The notes beneath the pieces were generated by a model. The model was not told the origin of the DNA, ran no database searches, and saw only the letters and a program-made list of their open reading frames with translations. 9,246 nucleotides of DNA from an uncultured Eubacterium sp. Lineage in GTDB: Bacteria > Bacillota > Clostridia > Lachnospirales > Lachnospiraceae. This document shows, one piece after another, positions 1 to 6,271 of the stretch. Within the stretch, counting starts at the first letter, position 1. Each line of letters opens with the position of its first letter. The translations under genes and the position numbers were made by a program. Location of the stretch: positions 1-9,246 of the forward strand of contig CAJOQF010000327.1 of NCBI GenBank assembly GCA_905236295.1, written 5' to 3'.

Positions 1-1638
1 CTCGGACTGGTTCCGAAACGCGAGATCCCCACATACGGGGAATTCTATGAGGGAAGATACTTTGCGAGCGGAACCGACAAGCCGATCCCGATAGTTCTGG
101 ACGAGGAACATATAGTTCCGATGTCGACGGATATCCTGTTCTCGACGATGGATGTAAAGGGATTGAAGGTTGCGGTAGAAATCTGCGAGGATCTCTGGTG
201 CCCGGATCCGCCGAGTGTTCGTCATGCTCTGGCAGGGGCAAACGTTATAGTTAATCTTTCGGCGAGTGATGAGTTGACCGGCAAATCGGATTATCGAAGA
301 GACCTTGTCAGTGGACAGTCAGCCAGACTTCTCTGTGGATATATCTATTCGAGTGCCGGATGCAGTGAGTCGACGCAGGATGTCGTCTATTCAGGACACA
401 ATATCATTGCGGAAAACGGTATCGTATTATCGGAAAATGAGCTGTTTTCAGAGAAAGACGTGTACTCTGAGATCGATGTGGGAAGACTTGATGCTCTGAG
501 AAGAAGGATGACCACGTTCAGAAATAAAGAATCAGGTCATGTGGGAGCCGCTTTCAGACTAACCGTGGGTGAGACAAAACTTACAAGAACGATTGATCAA
601 AGACCGTTCGTCCCGTCAGACAAGTCTAAACGAGATAAGCGCTGTAAGGAGATATTGGATATACAGGCTTATGGATTAAAAAAGAGACTTGAGCATACGG
701 GGACCAAGACTGCGGTGGTAGGTATATCAGGAGGACTTGACTCGACGCTTGCCCTTCTTGTGACAGCGAGAGCATTTGATCTGTGCGGTTTGGATCGCAG
801 CAACATTTACGGAATCACGATGCCGGGATTCGGAACTACCGACCGCACATATGACAATGCCTGTGATATGGTTAAAATGACCGGTGCCACCTTAAAAGAA
901 ATCGACATAAAAGACATGGTAAACATGCATTTCAAGGATATAGAACATGACCCGGATATCCATGATGTGACTTATGAAAACTCACAGGCAAGAGTCAGGA
1001 CATTGATCCTTATGAATATGGCAAACAAGATGGGTGGTATGGTAATAGGAACCGGAGATATGTCAGAGCTTGCTCTTGGATGGGCGACCTACAACGGAGA
1101 CCATATGTCAATGTACGGTGTAAACTGCTCTGTGCCAAAGACTCTGGTTAGATATCTTGTGGAGTATTACAAGGATACCTGTGGTGATGATAAGTTGTCA
1201 GGCGTGCTTGCGGACGTCCTTGACACTCCTGTAAGTCCTGAGCTGCTTCCGCCTGAGGACGGTAAGATTTCCCAGAAGACGGAGGATATTGTTGGCCCTT
1301 ATGAGCTTCATGATTTCTTCCTGTATTATATGATGAGATTTTCTTATCATCCGGCAAAAATACTCAGACTTGCGCTTGTTGCGTTTGACGGAGTGTATGC
1401 TGAGGAGACTATATTAAAGTGGCTGAGAACTTTTATAAAGAGGTTCTTTGCGCAGCACTTTAAACGCTCATGCATTCCTGACGGACCGAAAGTCGGAACG
1501 GTCGCGCTGTCTCCGAGAGGGGATCTTCGCATGCCGTCGGATGCCAGTGCACAGCTCTGGCTCAGGGAGCTCGATGATTATGTGGAAGCCAAGAAAGCTC
1601 CCAAGGAAAAGACTTTCGATGACATTTTTAAGTGGTAG
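1..1638 (+). CDS. nadE: Glutamine-dependent NAD+ synthetase, 5' end cut off by the window
   Basis: This enzyme catalyses the last step of NAD synthesis: deamido-NAD+ plus ATP and glutamine-derived ammonia gives NAD+. The frame is open from base 1, so the ATG at 121 is internal; 545 residues are visible and roughly 90-100 N-terminal residues are missing (the family is usually about 630-640). The N-terminal part is a nitrilase-type glutaminase domain: the LVPK segment at 10-18 carries the catalytic lysine (16-18), and EICEDLW carries the nucleophilic cysteine (184-186). The triad glutamate would lie upstream of the window. The synthetase domain follows, with the ATP pyrophosphatase loop SGGLDST at 727-747, then the GTGDMSELALGW and SVPKTLVRYLV segments and a C-terminal SPRGDLRMPSDA block, all typical. 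The stop at 1636 lies only 8 nt before rimM, which suggests cotranscription. The promoter is outside the window. Identification is secure. Confidence 0.96.
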   Translation, partial: LGLVPKREIPTYGEFYEGRYFASGTDKPIPIVLDEEHIVPMSTDILFSTMDVKGLKVAVEICEDLWCPDPPSVRHALAGANVIVNLSASDELTGKSDYRRDLVSGQSARLLCGYIYSSAGCSESTQDVVYSGHNIIAENGIVLSENELFSEKDVYSEIDVGRLDALRRRMTTFRNKESGHVGAAFRLTVGETKLTRTIDQRPFVPSDKSKRDKRCKEILDIQAYGLKKRLEHTGTKTAVVGISGGLDSTLALLVTARAFDLCGLDRSNIYGITMPGFGTTDRTYDNACDMVKMTGATLKEIDIKDMVNMHFKDIEHDPDIHDVTYENSQARVRTLILMNMANKMGGMVIGTGDMSELALGWATYNGDHMSMYGVNCSVPKTLVRYLVEYYKDTCGDDKLSGVLADVLDTPVSPELLPPEDGKISQKTEDIVGPYELHDFFLYYMMRFSYHPAKILRLALVAFDGVYAEETILKWLRTFIKRFFAQHFKRSCIPDGPKVGTVALSPRGDLRMPSDASAQLWLRELDDYVEAKKAPKEKTFDDIFKW

Positions 1639-1644
1639 AGGAGA
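1638..1644 (+). promoter_or_regulatory. Ribosome binding site deciding the rimM start
   Basis: GAGGAGA begins on the last base of the nadE stop codon and lies just before the ATG at 1647. An in-frame GTG at 1632 would extend the protein by five residues, but it has no purine-rich element before it and overlaps the nadE end. The spacer to ATG is short (3-5 nt depending on pairing), yet ATG gives the usual RimM N-terminus. Confidence 0.6.
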
Positions 1645-1646
1645 AT

Positions 1647-2153
1647 ATGGAAGAATTTTTACAGATAGGAGCCGTTGCGAATACTCACGGTATAAAGGGA
1701 GATCTAAAGATATTCCCGATGACCGATGACATCAAACGTTTCGGCAAACTTAAAGAAGTGATAATGGATACAGGCCGCGAGAGATTGAATCTCCATGTCA
1801 AGGCAGTCCGTTATCAGAAAAACATGGTAATAATAAACTTCGAGGAGTTTGACAATATCAATCAGGTGGAGCAATATAAGGGAGCAAAGCTGTTGGTCGA
1901 CAGAGAGCATGCCGTTCCTCTTGAGGAGGGCGAGTTCTTTATCGCTGATATGATCGGAATGTCGGTGGTATCGGACGAGGGCGAGGAACTCGGAGAGCTT
2001 GTTGATGTTATCCAGACCGGAGCCAATGACGTTTATGTTGCAAAGAAGGGCGATACAGAGCTCCTTTTACCGGCGATAAAGGATTGTATAAAGAATATTG
2101 ATATGGAAAACGGAGTCATCACGGCACACATTATGCCGGGGCTCAGGGATTAA
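1647..2153 (+). CDS. rimM: Ribosome maturation factor RimM
   Basis: RimM binds ribosomal protein S19 and the 30S head and assists late 16S rRNA processing in the cytoplasm. The 168-residue product has the usual family length and two-domain layout. Residues 1-80 form the RimM N-terminal beta barrel, with the typical opening (FLQIGAVANTHGIKGDLKI, then a TDD turn). Residues from about 93 form a PRC-barrel domain, with FFIADMIGMSVV, the diagnostic GANDVYV segment near 130, and LLPAIKDCIKNID near the end. It ends in MPGLRD, a usual RimM C-terminus. It sits 8 nt after nadE and 20 nt before a small unknown gene. In most bacteria rimM directly precedes trmD; here that pair is split by the unknown gene. 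Start chosen at ATG 1647 rather than GTG 1632 because of the binding site and the family N-terminus. Confidence 0.95.
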   Translation: MEEFLQIGAVANTHGIKGDLKIFPMTDDIKRFGKLKEVIMDTGRERLNLHVKAVRYQKNMVIINFEEFDNINQVEQYKGAKLLVDREHAVPLEEGEFFIADMIGMSVVSDEGEELGELVDVIQTGANDVYVAKKGDTELLLPAIKDCIKNIDMENGVITAHIMPGLRD

Positions 2154-2173
2154 TACATACTACGGTAGGGAAA

Positions 2174-2575
2174 ATGGGAATAATAAAAGATTTATTTGAG
2201 GAAAAAAAGCTTGTCTGGGAGGGAGCCGACTATGACTTCTATACCCGGATCTGTGCGATATTAAAAGGTGAGGGCATCAAAGTACAGGCATTTAAGCTCA
2301 ATCAAAATGTACCGAAGTGCAAGGGAGACTGCCTCAGCTGTCATGCAGCCTGCGATGATTTTGACGAGAACACACCGTTCTATGAAAAGATTGGAAGCGG
2401 ACTGTCTGTCGATGCGCTTGAGAAGCCGAAGCCTTATGATATCTATGATATATATGTAAAGATTTCCGATGAACAGCGTGCAAAAGGCATAATAGCTGAG
2501 CAGAAGCAATTAAGAGGCGGTCTGCATATTGATTCCGACGACCGGGAAATGACAGCAGAAGGAGACAGCGCATGA
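2174..2575 (+). CDS. Unrecognised 133-aa protein with a CX3CX2CX3C cysteine cluster
   Basis: I do not recognise this gene as a named family. The 133-residue product is soluble-looking and rich in Asp, Glu and Lys, with no signal peptide or membrane segment. By eye it follows a beta-alpha-beta, linker, beta-alpha plan: KLVWEG (12-17), a helix [15 protein letters not shown] (21-35), KVQAFKL (36-42), a cysteine-rich linker, YDIYDIYVK (88-96), then a helix [13 protein letters not shown] (98-110). This recalls the small ferredoxin-like DUF2007-type 'signal transducing' domains, where a strand ending in IYVK is followed by such a helix. That is inference. The linker holds C49, C53, C56 and C60 (CX3CX2CX3C) plus H57, a plausible metal or Fe-S site; C27 is separate. 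The gene overlaps trmD by ATGA and contains the trmD ribosome binding site, so the two are probably translationally coupled. Its own ribosome binding site (AGGG at 2167-2170, 3 nt from ATG) is weak. The reading frame is intact and clearly coding by its operon fit. Confidence 0.85.
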   Translation: MGIIKDLFEEKKLVWEGADYDFYTRICAILKGEGIKVQAFKLNQNVPKCKGDCLSCHAACDDFDENTPFYEKIGSGLSVDALEKPKPYDIYDIYVKISDEQRAKGIIAEQKQLRGGLHIDSDDREMTAEGDSA

Positions 2576-3318
2576 AGTTTTACGTACTGACTACATTTCC
2601 GGAAATGATCGATTCAATTGCATCCACGAGCATCATAGGCAGGGCAAAGTCCGCGGGACTTTTGGATGTCAAGGCTGTAAATATCAGGGACTACACCCTC
2701 GATAAACACGGAAAGACAGATGATTATCCTTACGGTGGAGGCGCCGGTATGGTTATGACCCCTCAGCCTATATATGATGCCTGCAGGGCGATAGAAGAGC
2801 CCACCGGAAAAAAAATCCGCACAGTTTACGTCACGCCGCAGGGGCGGGTTTTTGACCAGGAGATGGCAAAAGATTTTGCAAAGGAAGCGGAGCTTATTAT
2901 CCTTTGCGGACATTATGAGGGCGTTGATGAGAGAGTACTGGAGGCAACAGTCACAGACTATGTATCAATAGGCGATTATGTGCTGACGGGAGGAGAACTT
3001 CCGGCGATGGTCATGATCGATGCTATTTCACGAATGGTGCCGGGAGTTTTGACAAATTCCGAGTCCGGATGTGACGAATCTTTTTCGGACGGACTGTTGG
3101 AATATCCACAATACACCAGACCTGCAGAGTGGGAGGGAAGAAAAGTCCCGGATATCCTGCTTTCGGGACATCATGCAAATGTTGAAAGGTGGAGAAGAGA
3201 ACAGTCTCTTATCAGAACGGCAAAATACAGACCGGATCTGTTAAAAGGGAGAGAATTCGATAAAAAGGATCAGACCATAATTTCAGAATATCTAAAAGAA
3301 GGAGAAAAAGATGAGTGA
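2572..3318 (+). CDS. trmD: tRNA (guanine-N1-)-methyltransferase TrmD
   Basis: TrmD uses S-adenosylmethionine to methylate N1 of G37 beside the anticodon in tRNAs reading CNN-type codons, which prevents +1 frameshifting; it works as a homodimer. The 248-residue product is full length. Visible signatures are the [11 protein letters not shown] loop (53-62), and the SPOUT trefoil-knot SAM site made from [11 protein letters not shown] (111-121) and [14 protein letters not shown] (132-145). R154 and D173 occupy the positions of the catalytic Arg and Asp, with D173 opening the [12 protein letters not shown] segment. The C-terminal helical tRNA-binding part contains [17 protein letters not shown]. 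The start ATG overlaps the stop of the preceding small gene (ATGA), with AAGGAG at 2559-2564 as binding site. The 3' end overlaps lepB by 8 nt. The ribosomal protein L19 gene that usually follows trmD is absent here. Confidence 0.97.
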   Translation: MKFYVLTTFPEMIDSIASTSIIGRAKSAGLLDVKAVNIRDYTLDKHGKTDDYPYGGGAGMVMTPQPIYDACRAIEEPTGKKIRTVYVTPQGRVFDQEMAKDFAKEAELIILCGHYEGVDERVLEATVTDYVSIGDYVLTGGELPAMVMIDAISRMVPGVLTNSESGCDESFSDGLLEYPQYTRPAEWEGRKVPDILLSGHHANVERWRREQSLIRTAKYRPDLLKGREFDKKDQTIISEYLKEGEKDE

Positions 3319-4000
3319 GGAAAACAAGGATGTAATTAAGGAGGAAAATCTCAACTCCGAGGCAGGGGAAAATGTTGAGCATCCAAAAGCAGAAAAGATT
3401 AATTGGAAAAAAGAAATTTTTTCTTGGATAAGACTGATAGTGATCGTATTGGCTGTAGTATTTTGTGTAAAGCAGTTTGTTATTGTCAATGCTGTTGTGC
3501 CTTCCACATCTATGATGAACCTGATCGAGGTTGGAGACAGGCTCATAGGATTCAGACTTGCTTATGCCGGCAGTGCAACTCCGCAGAGATACGATGTTGT
3601 AATCTTTAAGTATCCTGTGGATGAGAGTGAGAATTATATAAAGAGAGTTATCGGACTCCCGGGTGAGACGGTCGAGATTAAAAATGGAAAGATTTACATT
3701 GACGGTTCGTCAGAGCCTCTCGATGAGCCTTATCTTCCGGAGGAATGGGTGAGCGAAAACGACGGATATGTATTTGAAGTACCGGAAGGATGCTACCTGA
3801 TGCTCGGTGACAACAGAAATGTATCCCTGGATGCCAGGGCATGGGCGGAGGAAGCCCTGGATTACGGCGTTGCTGACAGCCCGGAAGAAGCTATGAAGTA
3901 CACCTATGTCGAGGAGTCCAAAATCCTTGGAAAGGCAATTTTTAAGTATTATCCCCATATAGAAAGCCTTTTGGCTTCCGATTTACAGGAAGGTGAATAG
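3311..4000 (+). CDS. lepB: Type I signal peptidase
   Basis: This membrane protease removes signal peptides from exported preproteins on the outer face of the membrane. The 229 residues begin with an acidic cytoplasmic tail (1-32), then one transmembrane helix (about 36-60), then the S26 catalytic domain. The Ser/Lys dyad is S67 in PSTSM and K111 in [22 protein letters not shown] (166-176) is the conserved box E. After the nucleophile the usual SMxPT reads SMMNL, so both Pro and Thr are replaced; GDR follows at the right spacing. After box E there is an acidic stretch of about 22 residues (179-200) before the final [11 protein letters not shown] segment, a longer insertion than in minimal SipS-type enzymes. 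Start ATG 3311 has AAGGAG at 3299-3304, inside the trmD end, and overlaps trmD by 8 nt, so coupled translation is likely. It appears to be the last gene of the operon. Confidence 0.95.
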   Translation: MSEENKDVIKEENLNSEAGENVEHPKAEKINWKKEIFSWIRLIVIVLAVVFCVKQFVIVNAVVPSTSMMNLIEVGDRLIGFRLAYAGSATPQRYDVVIFKYPVDESENYIKRVIGLPGETVEIKNGKIYIDGSSEPLDEPYLPEEWVSENDGYVFEVPEGCYLMLGDNRNVSLDARAWAEEALDYGVADSPEEAMKYTYVEESKILGKAIFKYYPHIESLLASDLQEGE

Positions 4001-4007
4001 TTCACCT
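3991..4007 (+). repeat. Inverted repeat spanning the lepB stop codon
   Basis: AGGTGAA (3991-3997) and TTCACCT (4001-4007) form a perfect 7-bp stem, with the lepB TAG stop as a 3-nt loop. The following bases (TATATGTTTTG) are T-rich but do not make a clean U-tract. It may be a weak transcription terminator or 3'-end stabilising hairpin for the upstream operon; an arm of this size can also arise by chance in a window of this length. A second small repeat, TTTTG-TG-CAAAA, follows at 4013-4024. Confidence 0.4.
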
Positions 4008-4037
4008 ATATGTTTTGTGCAAAATGTCGAAAACTCC

Positions 4038-4066
4038 TTGAATAGACAGATGATTCATGGTAAAAT
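4038..4066 (+). promoter_or_regulatory. Sigma-A-type promoter for the chemoreceptor gene
   Basis: TTGAAT (4038-4043) and TAAAAT (4061-4066) are separated by exactly 17 nt, and TG at 4058-4059 with one base before the -10 box gives an extended -10 element. Both hexamers match consensus at five of six bases. Transcription would start around 4072-4075, leaving a leader of about 25 nt with the strong ribosome binding site. A weaker SigD-like element lies just upstream (see findings). Confidence 0.72.
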
Positions 4067-4080
4067 CTTACTAATTGATA

Positions 4081-4090
4081 AAAGGAGGTT
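4081..4090 (+). promoter_or_regulatory. Strong ribosome binding site deciding the chemoreceptor start
   Basis: AAAGGAGGTT is a near-perfect match to the 16S rRNA 3' end. Its core AGGAGG (4083-4088) lies 10 nt before ATG 4099. An in-frame TTG at 4075 lies upstream of this site, at the predicted transcription start, and so cannot be the initiator. Confidence 0.85.
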
Positions 4091-4098
4091 ATTGGCTT

Positions 4099-6138
4099 AT
4101 GGCTAAAGAAAAGAAACGCACAGACAACAAACAGGTGCAGTCGGTAAAGAGCAAAAAGAAGATCAGTGTTCAGTTGCTTGCTATTCTGGTTCCAATGATT
4201 GGAATTTTCATAGTGGTAGCTGCATTTACGGTATTCTTTGTTTCGAGGAACATCATCATCGAGCAGGCACAGAATTCTCTTCAAAATGAGTCAAATGCCA
4301 ATGCAAATGATATAGGTAGTCGGATCCTTGAGATGCAGGGATATTTCGAAGCAGTAGCAGATGTGCTCGAGACTGTTTCGTTTAAAGATGACAATGAAAT
4401 GGTCGATAAAATGCAGGTTCTCAGAGAACAGTTTGAGGAGACTCCGAATGCATTTTACATAGGGCTTTCCAACAAACAGTTTATTGATGATTCTCTGTGG
4501 GTTCCGGATGAAGACTATGATCCAACAACCCGAGATTGGTATGCAAACGGTATCAATGCTGAGAAGCTTACCTTTGGTGCGCCTTATATAGACATGAGTA
4601 CTGAACAGATGTGTTCTTCAATGGGTAGAAAGATAACTCTTCCTGACGGAAGAGATGGTGTGTATGCCGTTGACGTTTTCCTTGCAAAGGTTTCGGAGGA
4701 AGTTGCACAGTATACGCCGGGTGGTACAGGACATGCGATGCTCTTTGATAAATCCGTTATCCTTGCCAGCACTGACGCTGAGCAGAACGGAAAAGACGTA
4801 TCGGAGATAACAGATGATCCGTTTATAACTCAGGTAGGTGCTCTTGTGGAAAACGGAGCTTCCGGAGTTGTTACTTTGAAATCCGGCAGTTCAGATATCT
4901 ATGTAGCATGCAGTGCTGTTCCGGGTACCGAGTGGACAATGGTATCGTTCGTTCCAAAGAGTGATGTGCTTGCAAAACTCAATATCTTAAGTATCGTTAC
5001 CATTATCCTTGTTGTGATCATGCTCATTGTAAGTACGCTCATCATCATGGCTCTTATCAGAGGAAAGATCACAAAGCCGGTGACAGCACTTACCAACACT
5101 ATCACCCGCATTGCAGACGGCGACTTTACAGTAAAGATAGCCAAGGGTGGACAAAACGAGATTGGTGTTATGAATGACAGGATGCATGACTATGTCGAGA
5201 GAATGCGTGGCACCTTGGGAGATATGAAGGACGTTACAAAACTTCTCTCCGAGGAAGCAGAAAACAGCAAGAATGCATCAGATGCACTGAATCAGCAGGC
5301 GACAGAGCAGAGCAACTCTATGGAGCAGATCCACAATGCGATGGAAGGTGTTGCGTCTTCTGTAACAGATCTTGCTACCAACGCAACAGAGCTCGCTCAG
5401 GCAGTCAGCGATATGACAGAGCAGGGTAATGCTACCAACGAAGTTATGGTTGATCTCTTGGAGAAGGCTAAACAGGGACAGCGTGACATGGAGAATGTAC
5501 AGAACAACATGAACAATATCTCGACATCCATGAGCGAGATGAGTGAGGTTGTTGGACGTGTAGGACACGCAACAGAAGAGATCAATTCCATCATCGATAT
5601 GATCAACTCCATATCATCACAGACCAACCTTCTCTCACTCAATGCTTCTATCGAGGCAGCGAGAGCCGGTGAGGCAGGAAAGGGATTTGCAGTTGTTGCT
5701 GATGAGATCGGTGAACTTGCAAATGAGTCTGCTAAGGCTACAACAGAGATCGGAAATATCATCACCGAGGTAACCAAGGAAATCGAGAATCTCTCAGAGC
5801 GTTCAGACACCAGTGTTGATCAGATTGCTGCAAGTTCTGATGCAGTTAGTGCTACAGGCGCTACATTCGCTGAGATATTTGAAGCTCTCGATGAGACCGG
5901 ACAGACTGTAAAAGAGATGATCGGTCAGATGGAGACTGTAAACGATATCGCAACAAACGTTGCTGCTATCGCTGAGGAGCAGTCGGCAAGTACCGAGGAA
6001 GTAACAGCTACAGTCGACACTGCATCAACCAGTGCACAGAGTGTTGCTGCGGAGAGTAAAGGCGTTGACGAGAGCGCGATCACGGTTGCGGATTCAGCTG
6101 ACAAGATCAGTTCTTTCGTTGATACATTTACGATCTGA
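4099..6138 (+). CDS. Methyl-accepting chemotaxis protein with dCache domain, predicted amino-acid sensor
   Basis: This transmembrane chemoreceptor feeds CheA/CheW. The 679-residue protein has a basic N-terminus, TM1 (about 23-48), an extracytoplasmic dCache_1 domain (about 50-290), TM2 (297-320), HAMP (321-370), and a long cytoplasmic coiled-coil hairpin. The tip has [18 protein letters not shown] (508-525) followed by [13 protein letters not shown], the CheA/CheW-contact signature. In the sensor, Y140, R145, W147, Y148, Y163, D165 and D192 match in identity and spacing the residues that bind the ligand in amino-acid-binding dCache receptors such as PctA. The arms on each side of the tip are each about 154 residues, or 22 heptads, which fits the 44H class common in Firmicutes. 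There is no C-terminal NWETF-type CheR tether. Gln/Glu pairs along both arms (for example 617-640) are likely methylation regions. The gene has its own promoter and terminator, so it is probably transcribed alone. The start is ATG 4099; no chemotaxis genes are adjacent. Confidence 0.95.
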   Translation: MAKEKKRTDNKQVQSVKSKKKISVQLLAILVPMIGIFIVVAAFTVFFVSRNIIIEQAQNSLQNESNANANDIGSRILEMQGYFEAVADVLETVSFKDDNEMVDKMQVLREQFEETPNAFYIGLSNKQFIDDSLWVPDEDYDPTTRDWYANGINAEKLTFGAPYIDMSTEQMCSSMGRKITLPDGRDGVYAVDVFLAKVSEEVAQYTPGGTGHAMLFDKSVILASTDAEQNGKDVSEITDDPFITQVGALVENGASGVVTLKSGSSDIYVACSAVPGTEWTMVSFVPKSDVLAKLNILSIVTIILVVIMLIVSTLIIMALIRGKITKPVTALTNTITRIADGDFTVKIAKGGQNEIGVMNDRMHDYVERMRGTLGDMKDVTKLLSEEAENSKNASDALNQQATEQSNSMEQIHNAMEGVASSVTDLATNATELAQAVSDMTEQGNATNEVMVDLLEKAKQGQRDMENVQNNMNNISTSMSEMSEVVGRVGHATEEINSIIDMINSISSQTNLLSLNASIEAARAGEAGKGFAVVADEIGELANESAKATTEIGNIITEVTKEIENLSERSDTSVDQIAASSDAVSATGATFAEIFEALDETGQTVKEMIGQMETVNDIATNVAAIAEEQSASTEEVTATVDTASTSAQSVAAESKGVDESAITVADSADKISSFVDTFTI

Positions 6139-6190
6139 TAAGCGGAATGATTTCCGGTATTTTGGAGTATACTAAAACATAAGGTTTTAT

Positions 6191-6219
6191 TGGGCGGCTC
6201 ATTCAGCCGCCCATTCTTT
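6191..6219 (+). terminator. Intrinsic terminator after the chemoreceptor gene
   Basis: TGGGCGGCT (6191-6199) pairs perfectly with AGCCGCCCA (6205-6213) around the loop CATTC, giving a GC-rich 9-bp stem, followed by TTCTTT (6214-6219). It lies 53 nt after the chemoreceptor stop codon and insulates that gene from murE. The rest of the 133-nt gap (6139-6271) shows no further gene. Confidence 0.85.
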
Positions 6220-6271
6220 GAAAATGAAATAAAACAATGCCGTGAAAGTATGCGGCGGAATGGAGTAAGTT

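Noticed and set aside
121..123. ATG at 121 as the nadE start
   Set aside because: The frame is open upstream to base 1 and encodes conserved glutaminase residues, including the catalytic lysine segment, so 121 is internal.
2318..2341. CX3CX2C spacing of the small protein as a radical SAM motif
   Set aside because: C49, C53 and C56 match the radical SAM spacing, but the protein is only 133 residues and shows no glycine-rich SAM motif or repeated beta-alpha units of the partial barrel, and a fourth cysteine follows at CX3C. A metal site is plausible; a radical SAM enzyme is not.
3825..3839. CCCTGG-ATG-CCAGGG inverted repeat in lepB
   Set aside because: It is a 6-bp repeat within conserved box E codons, common by chance at this length, with no positional reason for a regulatory role.
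4075..4098. TTG at 4075 as chemoreceptor start
   Set aside because: It would place the strong AAAGGAGGTT inside the coding region and coincides with the predicted transcription start; ATG 4099 has ideal signals.
5397..5810. Antisense open frame of 137 codons opposite the chemoreceptor
   Set aside because: It lies opposite the repetitive coiled-coil part of a clearly coding gene, has low-complexity Ser/Ala/Ile-rich sequence and no ribosome binding site or family resemblance. It is a shadow frame.
4099..6138. Horizontally acquired chemoreceptor island
   Set aside because: The gene stands alone between a promoter and terminator, but I see no flanking repeats, integrase, tRNA or marked change in composition; a lone MCP is normal in motile Clostridia.
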